Origin: Lelliottia sp. WAP21
Lineage (GTDB): Bacteria; Pseudomonadota; Gammaproteobacteria; Enterobacterales; Enterobacteriaceae
Direction of reading: 5' to 3'
Assembly (NCBI RefSeq): GCF_020532665.2
Contig: NZ_JAIWPG020000009.1
Location: forward strand, 124,001-188,000
DNA: 64,000 nucleotides
The first letter of the stretch is position 1, and each line of letters begins with the position of its first letter. Position numbers and translations under genes: made by a program. The notes beneath the pieces are model-generated. The model worked only from the letters and a program-made list of their open reading frames with translations, had not been told where the DNA came from and made no database searches. Below, piece after piece: positions 8,678-17,955 of the stretch.

Positions 8678-9460
8678 CTACACTGGCCGGATTGCTGACA
8701 GGGCATTGCGGACAAGACTGATTTCTGCACGCGCTTCTGCCATGATCTCGTGTAACAGGGTTAAATCCATCCACCGGCGCGGAGGCTCGCACGGAATACG
8801 CAGCACATCGCACATCTGGCCACATGCCAGGATTTGATCAACTTTGTCGCTGATAACAAAGAACTCGACGCTGCTGTAGTGCGCCCCTTTGTTCAGGATG
8901 GCATCGAGCACCACCGGTGGATTATCGTCATCGTCGTCCAGCCAGCAGGGCATATCGTTTTCCTTCACAACCAGACGGAAATTTCGGGTCTGACGGTAAA
9001 ACAGCGTTTCCCCGCGCGTGGTCAGCGCCGCCTGAATCCGGCGCGCATCCTCCCATACCTGCCGGGAGACATCCCGCACGGCGCGGGACAGGCAGTCCGT
9101 TACAGCCTGAATCTCCGGCTCCGTCAGCCATTCCCCGGCCCAGGGAAAAGCTATCTGCGTTCCGTCCTCCGGAAGCTGCGGCGCGTCGGCATAGCGGCTG
9201 CCGGATAAAATAATCTGCGCTGGCGTCCCGGCTATTTTTGTCATGGCACTTTGCAGCTCTGCGGGTACTTCACCGGTACAAAGCAAAGGAAGCAGATGAA
9301 CAATATTTGCCGTATCCAGACGGACATAAATGCTTATCCATCCCGGTTTATTCACCGGGTCACGCTGATCAACATCGGTATGGTCAGGCCATCCATAATC
9401 AGCAATCAGATCGCGCGCACGGCGTATCACAAGGGCGTTTAACGTGGTGGTTTCCTGCAT
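8678..9460 (-). CDS. Leading-region protein of unknown function, 260 residues
   Basis: Starts at 9460 (AGGAA 6 bases upstream). It is soluble, with no signal peptide or membrane segment. Visible features are an acidic patch 'CWLDDDDDNPP' near residue 170 and 'WEDARRIQAALTTRGETLFY' before it. It is placed between the DUF1380 gene and the ardA element. I do not recognise a family with a known activity. Similar proteins are probably common in IncF leading regions. Confidence 0.7.
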   Translation of the reverse strand: MQETTTLNALVIRRARDLIADYGWPDHTDVDQRDPVNKPGWISIYVRLDTANIVHLLPLLCTGEVPAELQSAMTKIAGTPAQIILSGSRYADAPQLPEDGTQIAFPWAGEWLTEPEIQAVTDCLSRAVRDVSRQVWEDARRIQAALTTRGETLFYRQTRNFRLVVKENDMPCWLDDDDDNPPVVLDAILNKGAHYSSVEFFVISDKVDQILACGQMCDVLRIPCEPPRRWMDLTLLHEIMAEARAEISLVRNALSAIRPV

Positions 9461-9514
9461 AATAGGTTCCTTCTGAACGGATTCAGTACACGCCGCCCGG
9501 GCGGCGTGTTGATT

Positions 9515-9934
9515 TCATTTTTTCAGTAACGCGCGAACTTTCGCCGCGTCAGCCAGGCGACGGGTAACACTTTCCGGCACCGGATGGTTCTCATCCCGGG
9601 CGGCCCATTCCCTGTGCCACAACGCCTGTTCAGCGGTAATCAGCAGGGTTTCAAGCAGTTCCACCGGCACCACCACTCCCGACGCGGCCTCTTTCACCTG
9701 TTCAATCAGATCCATCACCACACTGGCAGACACGCCCGACTCAAGCCGTTGTTCCTCCGGTATAGCGTCCAGATGCATCAGCACCGCCCTTGTCTCTTGT
9801 TCCGAAACGGCATATTCCATTCCGTCGGCCAGCGCTTCGATATCCGCCGGGGACCAGATGATCAGGTTCAGCGGGGTTTCTGCGGGATACTGCTCACCTA
9901 ACAACCGGCAGAGGGTTTCACAGGTTCCGTACAT
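9515..9934 (-). CDS. DUF1380 family leading-region protein
   Basis: 139 residues. The start 'MYGTCETLCRLLGEQYPAET' is followed by 'PLNLIIWSPADIEALADGME', 'TRAVLMHLDAIPEEQRLESG' and 'ESVTRRLADAAKVRALLKK', which match DUF1380 proteins of F-like plasmids. GGAG lies 6 bases before the ATG at 9934. An upstream in-frame extension has no ribosome site. Function unknown. Co-oriented with the methylase operon. Confidence 0.85.
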   Translation of the reverse strand: MYGTCETLCRLLGEQYPAETPLNLIIWSPADIEALADGMEYAVSEQETRAVLMHLDAIPEEQRLESGVSASVVMDLIEQVKEAASGVVVPVELLETLLITAEQALWHREWAARDENHPVPESVTRRLADAAKVRALLKK

Positions 9935-9944
9935 GTTTTTCTCC

Positions 9945-10166
9945 TTAGTCCTTAAAGCAGGCATCCAGCTCAAGAATTTCGTTGTACGCCGCCATAAACA
10001 GGGCATTGATGCGAAAAAGGGTCTGACGGGTCAGGCGTTCGGCCAGCACATCAGAGTCAAAGCGATAGCGGTGCTCCATCCCGTTCAGCGTCGCCCGCAG
10101 GTCACACATGTTGTTGGCAACTTCCGCCACTTCTGCGCGGAGTTTTTCGTGTCCTGCATAGTTCAT
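9945..10166 (-). CDS. Small helical protein coupled to the DNA methylase
   Basis: 73 residues ('MNYAGHEKLRAEVAEVANNM', 'LTRQTLFRINALFMAAYNEI'), predicted mostly helical. Its ATG overlaps the methylase stop codon (TAATG at 10168-10164), so translation is probably coupled. The next gene (DUF1380) starts 11 bases downstream. No known motif. Partner or regulator of the methylase is possible but only inferred from the coupling. Confidence 0.65.
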   Translation of the reverse strand: MNYAGHEKLRAEVAEVANNMCDLRATLNGMEHRYRFDSDVLAERLTRQTLFRINALFMAAYNEILELDACFKD

Positions 10167-10843
10167 TACGCGGCCTCCGGGAAATCGTCGTTAGCGGCCG
10201 GGTACTGCATGGCGCGACGGACGGCGGCGAGACGTTGCTGTCCGGCACGGTGATACTGCTCCAGCAGTTCAATACCGATGTAGCGGCGGCCAGTCTGGAG
10301 GGCGGCCACGCAGGTGGAGCCACTGCCGGCAAAGGGGTCGAGCACAATCGCACCGGGATGTGTGAAGGACTCAATCAGCGGTTGCAGGCTGGTTACGGGT
10401 TTTTCGGTCGGGTGGTGCCGGTTGCCACTGTATTTCCAGCCCAGCACGTCCGGCAGCGGGTTTTGTGGCAGACATGGACGGCCTTTTGCAAGGATGTAGG
10501 CGCATTCGTGGCGATAGCCCACATATGCGGCCTTCGATGTGTAGGTTTTGGTAAACACCAGGTGGCCGACAACACTGAATCCCGCATTTTTCCAGGCGGC
10601 CATAAAGCGATCGACGCGGTTCCAGCCGTAGAAGCTCACCATCAGCGCGTCTTTTTTCAGCACGCGATACATATCATGGCAGGCGGGTTGCAGCCATTCA
10701 TCGGTTTTATCGCCGGCGATGGTACGCCCCTGACGGTCACGAAAACCGACGAGATATGGCGGGTCGGTCAGAATGAAATCGACAACATTATCCGGAAAGC
10801 CGGACATGATATGGACGCAATTACCCTGGATAAATCGGGACAT
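10166..10843 (-). CDS. Plasmid DNA adenine methyltransferase, beta class
   Basis: 225 residues. Catalytic motif DPPY is at about residues 28-31 and the S-adenosylmethionine-binding motif 'DPFAGSGSTCVAAL' is near residue 170. This motif order (IV before I) is that of beta-class N6-adenine or N4-cytosine methylases, and DPPY favours adenine. No restriction endonuclease gene is adjacent, so it acts alone. It could hide the plasmid from host restriction or change regulation. The target site is unknown. The second structured element lies immediately upstream. Confidence 0.9.
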   Translation of the reverse strand: MSRFIQGNCVHIMSGFPDNVVDFILTDPPYLVGFRDRQGRTIAGDKTDEWLQPACHDMYRVLKKDALMVSFYGWNRVDRFMAAWKNAGFSVVGHLVFTKTYTSKAAYVGYRHECAYILAKGRPCLPQNPLPDVLGWKYSGNRHHPTEKPVTSLQPLIESFTHPGAIVLDPFAGSGSTCVAALQTGRRYIGIELLEQYHRAGQQRLAAVRRAMQYPAANDDFPEAA

Positions 10844-10877
10844 GGTAGTTCTCCTTTCTCAAATGCGGCACCAGTTA

Positions 10878-11109
10878 CGCCGTGCCGATACGACAGCCGG
10901 GCGAAAAGCGGAGAATGCAGGGGCGGTGCCGCAAGCCGCAGCGCAGTGAAAAAACAGACGCTGGCTGGACGGTTTGACGGCGAAAATTGAGACGGAAAAC
11001 GACGGGAAGACGGCGGGTAATGCCTTTGAAATTAACTGCGACCGGGTGAGGACACCGGCAGAGCGAACCCTTGTATTCGAAGCGGCCCGGCTACAGTAGC
11101 GGCACGGCG
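10878..11109 (-). promoter_or_regulatory. Hairpin-bounded element upstream of the methylase, candidate single-strand DNA promoter (copy B)
   Basis: The arms 10878-10887 (CGCCGTGCCG) and 11100-11109 (CGGCACGGCG) pair perfectly. Inner arms GCCGGGC (10896) and GCCCGGC (11085) extend the stem. The interior shares blocks with copy A, such as 'GCTGGACGGTTTGACGGCGA', 'AAAACGACGGGAAGACGGCG' and 'AACTGCGACCGGGTGA'. It is placed 35 bases upstream of the methylase start in the same orientation as copy A is to ardA. Confidence 0.55.
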
Positions 11110-11202
11110 GCCACACGATGGCAGGAACCTGAAATACAGCCTATGTTCTGAACGGAAGAAAACACAGATTTCGCATGCGAAATCTACACCGGAGAAACGA
11201 TA

Positions 11203-11877
11203 ATGTGCGGTCGGTTTACGCAGTACCACTCCCGCGAGGAGTACCTGGCCTTTCTCGGAGAAGAAGCAGAACGGGACATTCCATATGATCCGGAGCCCGT
11301 CGGCCACTACAACGTTGCACCTGGGACGCGGGTATTGCTGCTGAGCGAACGCCGCTCGCAGCTGCAGCTTGATCCAGTTCACTGGGGTTATGCCCCGGAG
11401 TGGTGGAACAAGCCCGCGCTCATCAACGCCAGAAGTGAAACTGCAGCCAGCAGCCGGATGTTCAGGCCACTCTGGGGGCACGGACGGACCATTGTTTTTG
11501 CCGACGGCTGGTTCGAATGGAAACAGCAAAACGGCGTGAAACAGCCGTTTTTCATTTACCGTAAGGACGGAAATCCACTCCTGCTCGCTGCCATCGGGAA
11601 ACCACCATTTGAGAACGGCAATGACCAGGAAGGATTCCTGATCGTCACGGCAGCTGCGGATGAGGGACTACTGGACATTCACGATCGGCGACCGCTCGTG
11701 TACTCACCGGATGCCGCACGTAAATGGCTCAGCGAAAACACAACCGGTAAAGAGGCGGAAGACATTGCCCGTGAGGGCAGTCTTTACGCCGAAGATTTCA
11801 CATGGCACCCCGTCAGCCGGGCTGTTGGTAATCCCGTGAACCAGGGTCGGGAAATCATTGAACCACTTAAACAATGA
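11203..11877 (+). CDS. SRAP/HMCES family protein (YedK type)
   Basis: 224 residues. The catalytic Cys2 follows the initiator Met ('MCGRFTQYHSREEY'). 'INARSET' carries the conserved Asn, 'DGWFEWKQ' the conserved Glu, and 'DIHDRRPLV' the active-site His. SRAP proteins form a stable thiazolidine crosslink with abasic sites in single-stranded DNA, which suits a plasmid transferred as a single strand. It is the only plus-strand gene in this part and may be expressed on its own. A ribosome site GGAGA lies 8 bases upstream. Complete and apparently functional. Confidence 0.93.
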   Translation: MCGRFTQYHSREEYLAFLGEEAERDIPYDPEPVGHYNVAPGTRVLLLSERRSQLQLDPVHWGYAPEWWNKPALINARSETAASSRMFRPLWGHGRTIVFADGWFEWKQQNGVKQPFFIYRKDGNPLLLAAIGKPPFENGNDQEGFLIVTAAADEGLLDIHDRRPLVYSPDAARKWLSENTTGKEAEDIAREGSLYAEDFTWHPVSRAVGNPVNQGREIIEPLKQ

Positions 11878-12582
11878 GCTAAGACAAACGTGCGACATCA
11901 TTACGGCTTCACACAGGCAACAGGAGTGGATCCGGGTGACTGGTCACCGATATACGAAAGTGGGTCGTATGTTGAATAATTGCATCAAGCGGGCGCTAAC
12001 CAGCTTAAACTTTGTATGATATCCAGCCCAGAAGCGGTCAGTTGATGAAAACCCTGGGCGTATTTAGCCATGCAGGTTGCGGTGATGTAGGTTTTGGCGG
12101 ATGTGGCCACCTGCAAATACACCTAAATGGATTGAAATTTCCGTGATGAAAATCACGAGAGATCACAGAGTATTACGTTAATTGACTGACTCACTGAAAT
12201 TTTTAGCGCCGGAAAGTAGCAACAGTTGCTGACATGCCTCCTGGGTGTATACCCCATGCCAGTTTATTGAATAAAAATTTTGCACTTAAAGCCACAGATT
12301 AGGATAAAATCATCCGGCGTCACTCGTTGACGCTCCGGGGGTTGCGTCCGGGTTTGTTCCTGCCCCCGGACTCCCTCGATTTAATCCGCCGCTAGATCAC
12401 GCACTCGGGCAATTCTGTCCATCAAAATACCCTTCATTAATATGTGTATTTTCTTTCATCGTTAAGTTGGCTCTGTCTGCGACACGCTGCGGCTTGAGTG
12501 CCGCGTTCCCATAAACAGTAATCACAAAACAGACGTTCAGTCGCAGGACATTCTTCTCAATGTGGATCTTACGCGTGTGATA
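11878..12582. other. Intergenic segment without a recognisable gene
   Basis: About 700 bases between the SRAP gene and the VOC gene. The only clear structure is a perfect 8-base inverted repeat TCCGGGGG (12334-12341) / CCCCCGGA (12363-12370), without a T tract, so it is not a typical terminator. Base composition becomes AT-richer to the right. This segment marks the change from leading region to accessory region. Confidence 0.5.
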
Positions 12583-12942
12583 TCAGTTGTCAGTCCAGAC
12601 AGCCAGTTCATATCCATCGGGATCGGTAAAATGAAATCTTCTTCCTCCCGGAAATGAAAATTCAGGTTTCACTATTGTAGCCCCTGCTTTCTGCAGTCGT
12701 ACACGTGTGGCTTCAAGATCATCTGTATAGAGAATGACCAGCGCTCCACCGGAGGGTTTCGGCTCGCTTAATGTTGTGAATCCCCCACATAGCCTTCCAT
12801 CAGTAAATTCACAGTAACGGGGCCCGTAAACCGTAAACTGCCAGTTAAAGACAGAGCCGTAAAACTCTCTCGAACGCTCGATATCGCTTACGGCAAATTC
12901 AATATTGTCTATATATCCATGTTTACCTGATACGTTTGACAT
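12583..12942 (-). CDS. VOC (glyoxalase/bleomycin-resistance fold) protein
   Basis: 119 residues. 'IDNIEFAVSDIERSREFYGS' opens the fold, and 'ALVILYTDDLEATRVRLQKA' and 'HFTDPDGYELAVWTDN' complete the second beta-alpha-beta-beta-beta unit, with candidate metal ligands in 'NIEFAV', 'Y' and 'GYELAVW'. Substrate cannot be deduced. Many plasmid VOC proteins are uncharacterised. The start at 12942 is chosen because GAGG lies 5 bases upstream. The frame also extends to a TTG at 12966 without support. Confidence 0.85.
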   Translation of the reverse strand: MSNVSGKHGYIDNIEFAVSDIERSREFYGSVFNWQFTVYGPRYCEFTDGRLCGGFTTLSEPKPSGGALVILYTDDLEATRVRLQKAGATIVKPEFSFPGGRRFHFTDPDGYELAVWTDN

Positions 12943-13213
12943 TTGTTCCTCGCATTCTGAAGACAATTTATAAAAAGTTTTTGAAGCCTATCGTTATATC
13001 AAAAATTGTGAATTGCGAAAAACTCAGCAAATTTTATTCTAATCTAACAGACATCAATGTGATACATCGATCCGCTTATGCCATATACTGTATCAAAGTC
13101 GAATGTCAATGCATGCTTTTGCACTGTATAGAAAATATAGAATAAACCTTTACCCGAGACCGCATAACTTTAGCACTTTAAGGTGGTTACTTTTTACATC
13201 GGATTTTAAGTAA

Positions 13214-14062
13214 TTAGCATAAAGGATGCCATGAAAAGGTCTGTTCATGACGCTGAATGTAACCGATACCTGGAAAAGGAAGATGAGCCCCGGCTATAAT
13301 CCATTTTTCTGAGGCTGCTTTTTCAAATAAATTAACTCTGGATCCCTGAGCAAGCTGCGCATCTGCATCGAACTGCACCGTAATTTCTGGAGACTGAAAT
13401 TGCAAAGAACAAATATGTACGATATCACCCCATACGAGCAATTTTTCATCACCAAAATCAAATAAATATGAAGTATGCCCCGGGGTATGCCCTGGCGTCC
13501 CGACAGAAGTAAGTCCATTTATATCTTCTTCACTGACTGGTATAAATCTAACAGCATTTTTAGTAATGTATGGAGAAAATGCATAACTCAGGAGATCGAG
13601 AGTATTTTTATAATAAGAATGAATTTCTTCTGCTTCTGCTTCTGCTTCCAAAGCGTCAGGATCTACACCTACTCTGAACTCCTTTTCGGGCACATAAAGC
13701 ATGGCATTTTCGAAAGTAGCTTCTCCGGAGGAATTTACTAATCCCATTACATGGTCAGCATGAAGATGCGTAAGTAATATCTTATTTATCTCAGCCGCAT
13801 TAACTCCGAGAGCATTAAGATTTTGAATCAATTTCCCGGCATTCTGACCACAGGCCCTGCCGGCACCAACATCAACAAGGATGAGTTCCTGATTCATCTT
13901 CACAAGGAATGCATTGATAGATGTTGAGACAGACTTGTCGGGGAAAAACTTTCCGTTTTTCTCTTTCAGCATATCAGATTTTAAAATGAAATCGCCGTCT
14001 TTAATAGACGTAACAGAACCTTTATGACCTGAAAACTCATGATAAAACAAATCAGCATTCAT
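13214..14062 (-). CDS. Metallo-beta-lactamase-fold hydrolase
   Basis: 282 residues. The zinc motif 'LLTHLHADHVMGL' (HxHxDH) is at about residues 99-104, with later ligands in 'GTPGHTPGHTSYLF' and 'WGDIVH' and a final His in 'AGAHLPFPGIGYI'. The fold covers lactonases, glyoxalase II and related hydrolases. The arrangement resembles N-acyl-homoserine-lactonase-like or YtnP-like enzymes more than true carbapenemases. No signal peptide, so cytoplasmic. Low-GC coding suggests acquisition from an unrelated source. The exact substrate is unknown. Confidence 0.85.
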   Translation of the reverse strand: MNADLFYHEFSGHKGSVTSIKDGDFILKSDMLKEKNGKFFPDKSVSTSINAFLVKMNQELILVDVGAGRACGQNAGKLIQNLNALGVNAAEINKILLTHLHADHVMGLVNSSGEATFENAMLYVPEKEFRVGVDPDALEAEAEAEEIHSYYKNTLDLLSYAFSPYITKNAVRFIPVSEEDINGLTSVGTPGHTPGHTSYLFDFGDEKLLVWGDIVHICSLQFQSPEITVQFDADAQLAQGSRVNLFEKAASEKWIIAGAHLPFPGIGYIQRHEQTFSWHPLC

Positions 14063-14998
14063 TTATTTTCCACTCCATGTGATGAACCTATCAAAAAACC
14101 CACATCAAAGCATCCTGTAATGCGAAACTGAAACCATTTATAGAGACACTTATACCAATGAATGGTTCAGGATAGTCAATAAACACTCTTATATATAATA
14201 GTGTTTATCAAAGGGTGGAAATGTGCTTTGCAATACATTTAAGATGAAAGGAAATGTTATTCCATTATTACCTATTATCTGTCATAATCTATCCAGTTAA
14301 CTTTACAGAATCATTATAAAGAACCACCTGAAAACACTTTCATGGTGATTCGTACTATTACGCGTGAATATTTTCCTCCCTCGAATTAACCAGCCTCCCA
14401 AACAAACACCGATTATCGATTACATATGCAACATACATTTAAAAAAATATGTTGTTGAAATGCAAGCTGAATTCTGCTTTTACAGTAGTTAGCAATCCGG
14501 ACAGGAATACGAGAAACCTGCTCATACCCTGGCAATCCGAATAATAAACAAAGCATCAACGAAAAGAAGATAAACTTCCCCACCACAACATTAAAATATA
14601 CATAAACACACCAATCTCGATAACACCACAGACACAAAAACACAACTTAAATATATAGATATGTAAGTAGTGTCATTCTATTTATGATAATATTTTTATT
14701 TGTTTTGTTCTTTAAAGAAAGTAAAAAACATGTTTTTTAAAAGGTTTGACACTCCTTACTCACCGTGTAGTAATGCAGTCGGCAGAGATAATAACTAATG
14801 CCCAAAAGCCAGCTGAATACTATATACCCACCAGTTCCTTATTAAGTTTAAAAATAAAAATCATTTATGCACCGAAGCGAAGGTATGTTTATGTTCATTG
14901 CCACCTTCGCGAAAAATAATTCACAGGATTTCAGTTAATTATACAGGGATATGCTGTCAGCCACACAACCGAAGCTGGTCAGCAGAAGGAGTCATTGT
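14063..14998. other. AT-rich intergenic segment
   Basis: More than 900 bases with many stop codons in all frames and no convincing gene. The AT-richness, compared with the GC-rich leading region, suggests horizontally acquired DNA. The right end must contain the ibrA promoter. Confidence 0.5.
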
Positions 14999-16213
14999 AT
15001 GAAGCGTAAAGCGTTAAGCATGAATGTCCTGGATGCCGCCCTGCTTAGACTGGAGTGGGTTTTTGATACGTTTGACAATGTATGCCTCTCCTTCTCGGGC
15101 GGTAAGGATTCCAGTGTTCTCTGGCATCTGGCTGCCGCTATAGCCCGCCGTAAGGGTAGGAAGTTTGACGTGCTATTTATCGACTGGGAGGCTCAGTTCT
15201 CTCTCACTATTCAGCATGTCCAGCTTATGAAGGAACGTTACAGCGATGTCACCAGGCGTTTTTACTGGGTCGCCCTGCCACTTACCACTGTCAACGGCGT
15301 CTCCCAGATTCAGCCCGAATGGGTTGCCTGGGAACCGGGCGTCGAATGGGTCCGGCAGCCGCCTGAAGACGCCATCACATGCGCGGATTATTTTCCCTTC
15401 TACCGCCACGCCATGACCTTCGAAGAATTCGTGCCGGCATTTTCGCAATGGCTGGCTGGGGATGGGAGTCTGGCCTCACTTATCGGCATCCGAACGGAGG
15501 AGTCTCTGAATCGTTATCTTGCCCTCACCTCACAGACTAAATTGCGTTTCGAGGATGATAAGCCGTGGACCACCGCTTCTCCCGAAGGCTTCAGTTATAT
15601 CTGTTATCCCCTCTACGACTGGCGCACCCGCGATATATGGATTTTTAATGCCCGCACGCATCAACCCTGCAACCCGCTTTACGACATGATGCAACGCGCC
15701 GGTGTTCCTCTGCACAGTATGCGCGTGTGCGAACCTTTTGGACCGGAGCAACGCCGCGGATTGTGGCTCTATCATGTTCTTGAGCCTGACACGTGGGAAA
15801 AGCTTTGCCGTCGTGTATGCGGTGTTCACAGCGGCGGGATTTACGCTAATGAAAGTGGCGACTTCTACGCCCTGCGCAAGAAAATGAGTAAGCCCGGACA
15901 CCATACATGGCGCAGCTATGCGCTGTTCCTGCTCGACAGCATGCCTCAGAAAACAGCCGAACACTATCGCAACAAAATTGCGATCTACCTGCGCTGGTAT
16001 CAGACCAGAGGATTTCCGGATGATATTCCTGATGAACAGGACAATGACCTCGGGTACAGGGATATCCCATCATGGCGACGTATCTGCAAAACTCTTATCA
16101 AAAATGATTACTGGTGCAAAAAGCTATCCTTCAGCCCAACAAAACCTCAGCACTATGAGCGTTATTGCCGCAACCTGAACCGGAAAAGAACTGAATGGGG
16201 ACTAATGTCATGA
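14999..16213 (+). CDS. ibrA: IbrA-like PAPS-reductase-family (PP-loop) protein
   Basis: 404 residues from the ATG at 14999, chosen because AAGGAG lies 7 bases upstream. The PP-loop 'SFSGGKDSSVLWHL' (S33-S39) is the ATP-pyrophosphatase signature of PAPS reductases and tRNA-modifying sulfurtransferases. 'LIGIRTEESLNRYLAL' and 'PLYDWRTRDIWIF' are typical of the IbrA/DUF3440 group, first described as a regulator of immunoglobulin-binding Eib proteins in E. coli. It overlaps ibrB by 4 bases. The reaction is unknown. Homology to DndC suggests nucleotide or DNA chemistry, which is inference. Confidence 0.85.
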   Translation: MKRKALSMNVLDAALLRLEWVFDTFDNVCLSFSGGKDSSVLWHLAAAIARRKGRKFDVLFIDWEAQFSLTIQHVQLMKERYSDVTRRFYWVALPLTTVNGVSQIQPEWVAWEPGVEWVRQPPEDAITCADYFPFYRHAMTFEEFVPAFSQWLAGDGSLASLIGIRTEESLNRYLALTSQTKLRFEDDKPWTTASPEGFSYICYPLYDWRTRDIWIFNARTHQPCNPLYDMMQRAGVPLHSMRVCEPFGPEQRRGLWLYHVLEPDTWEKLCRRVCGVHSGGIYANESGDFYALRKKMSKPGHHTWRSYALFLLDSMPQKTAEHYRNKIAIYLRWYQTRGFPDDIPDEQDNDLGYRDIPSWRRICKTLIKNDYWCKKLSFSPTKPQHYERYCRNLNRKRTEWGLMS

Positions 16214-16836
16214 CACCAGAAATCGCAAGCATCATCACCGGATATATAAACGCTCAGGATAATCTGCACGAAAAAATCCGTGTTATTAACGAAATAAAAG
16301 CCTTGCTTCATCAACACAGTCCGTTCAGCCGGGAGCCCGTGGACTGCGTCCTTTGGGTCCGACAGGAAACTGTCGAAGCCAACGACTATAACCCCAATGT
16401 TATGGCCACAGCCGAGAAAAGACTTCTGGAGCGTTCCATTGAGATGGACGGTTTTACCCAGCCCATTGTGACGGCCAGACAGGACAACAGACATCTTGTT
16501 GTGGATGGATTTCACCGTCACCTGACGGGTAAATCTTCACCGGCCCTGAAAGAACGACTTCACGGTTACCTTCCTGTGACCCATGTCAGTACCACGCGTC
16601 AGGGGCAGCGTGAACGGATAGCTGCAACTATTCGTCATAATCGCGCCCGGGGAAAACATCAGATAAATGCCATGTGTGACATTGTCAGGGATCTGTACCG
16701 GCTGGGCTGGACTGACCAGCAGATAGGGACGGAGCTGGGGATGAGTCCTGATGAAGTACTGCGCCTGAAGCAAATCAATGGCCTGGCAGAACTCTTTGCA
16801 AATGAGGAATACAGCCAGGCCTGGACGGTTAAGTAA
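16210..16836 (+). CDS. ibrB: IbrB-like ParB-domain protein
   Basis: 208 residues. A ParB/sulfiredoxin fold ('VLWVRQETVEANDYNPNVMA', 'GFTQPIVTA', 'VVDGFHRHLTGKSS') is followed by a helix-turn-helix region ('LGWTDQQIGTELGMSPDEVL'). ATG at 16210 overlaps the ibrA stop (ATGA). A start at 16195 is also possible. IbrA and IbrB are always found together, and ParB-fold domains can hydrolyse CTP or ATP. The pair is probably one functional unit acting on nucleic acids or transcription. Confidence 0.85.
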   Translation: MTPEIASIITGYINAQDNLHEKIRVINEIKALLHQHSPFSREPVDCVLWVRQETVEANDYNPNVMATAEKRLLERSIEMDGFTQPIVTARQDNRHLVVDGFHRHLTGKSSPALKERLHGYLPVTHVSTTRQGQRERIAATIRHNRARGKHQINAMCDIVRDLYRLGWTDQQIGTELGMSPDEVLRLKQINGLAELFANEEYSQAWTVK

Positions 16837-16856
16837 GCCAACAACAGGCAGACGCG

Positions 16857-17105
16857 ATGAAAACGATTTTCCAGCTGTATACAGAAAACGGGTACCGTGC
16901 CGGCTTTGTCGTCCGGCACTGACTGTGGTCTTCCGGCTTTGCCACGGTCCATTCCGTCGACGGCCAGTCACGGGGAATTCTCACAACAACCACCGATGAC
17001 AGCATAACTGTGATTGCCACTATTGTGGACGCCACCGGCGTCAGAAAAGATGAGCTCCGGTCAGCTGACGAGTCAGTATGGGAAATACAGACCCCAGCGT
17101 ATTAG
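16857..17105 (+). pseudogene. Small gene downstream of ibrB with one in-frame stop
   Basis: The frame opens with 'MKTIFQLYTENGYRAGFVVR' and stops at TGA (16920-16922). It continues without further stops as 'LWSSGFATVHSVDGQSRGIL' and 'TTTDDSITVIATIVDATGVR' to a TAG at 17103-17105. The 82-codon whole reads as one compact protein, so one nonsense change has broken it. It follows ibrB by 20 bases and was probably its operon partner. Family unknown. Confidence 0.5.
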
Positions 17106-17408
17106 CAGGGATACAGGCATGTCAGAAAAAGCAGAAACTCTCCAGATGCCTGATAAAAAGATACTTTCGCCCGCTCTTTTCAGGCCCTGAATCATAGTGA
17201 TAAGAAGCCTTTGTGGAAGGTTCAGAAGAAAAAATCGCACGTAAATGCGCTCAGATAATGCACATTCCTGATATGTCTGACTCAAAAAATTTATAAAAGG
17301 TTAAAAAAAAGCACTGACAAGATGAAAATGATTGCCATTTGGACAGTCACATCAATATGTTCCCTTTTGCACAAGCATTATCCTGTCATTTGCAAAAGTG
17401 TTGCGGCA

Positions 17409-17609
17409 TTACTTTTGCTCTTCCCCTTTCGGGACGCACACACCGCGGAGTACCATTTCTCCCACATTAGCCCTGGTAATGGCGCTGAACGCATCCTTGC
17501 AGGCTCTTTCAGTGAAAAATTCCTGGGTGTGGATAGCCAGTGTGGGTTGTTTTGCATGGTTTGTGGAGGCAGAGAAAGGTGATGCCATCCAGAAAATGAG
17601 TATCCACAT
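17409..17609 (-). CDS. Possible small exported protein
   Basis: 66 residues, start 17609 with AGGAG 9 bases upstream. A hydrophobic N-terminus ('MWILIFWMASPFSAS') could be a signal peptide, and two Cys follow ('ERACKDAFSAI', 'RGVCVPKGEE'), suggesting a disulfide in the periplasm. The pattern resembles small prophage or plasmid proteins with a final 'CVP'. No function can be given. A longer overlapping frame on the same strand has no such signals. Confidence 0.45.
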   Translation of the reverse strand: MWILIFWMASPFSASTNHAKQPTLAIHTQEFFTERACKDAFSAITRANVGEMVLRGVCVPKGEEQK

Positions 17610-17955
17610 ATTCTTGTTCTCCTTGTTTCAATTATTTGACTAAACCTCACAGTCATACTTTTAACACCTGAGATAATTTCTGACCAGTATTGCAGTTCAT
17701 TTTTTTGTTGTATATCAGCAAACTACATCAAATAATTCAGAGGAAGACTATGAGCTACTTCCGACATTATTGTATTTCTCCTCCTGGTCAGAACAACTGA
17801 TACATGCGCCGCCCTACAGATGTTTCTCAGGTGGTAATGGGATGATGCCGAGAATTTCCTGTATTTAATGCAACTCAATATCATTAACCGAAGAAATTCA
17901 ACAAGCAGCCTCGTGTTTTATAGCAATAGAATTCAATAGGTTAACCACAGGTTTT

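Noticed and set aside
13214..14062. Metallo-beta-lactamase-fold gene considered as a carbapenemase
   Set aside because: No signal peptide, different spacing after HxHxDH, and overall resemblance to lactonase or hydrolase members of the fold.
11878..14998. oriT and tra genes expected beside the leading region
   Set aside because: No relaxase, traM-like gene or recognisable nic region is seen. The accessory block has replaced or displaced them.
17322..17643. Plus-strand frames over the small exported gene
   Set aside because: The minus-strand frame has a ribosome site and signal-peptide pattern. The plus-strand products show no family pattern.
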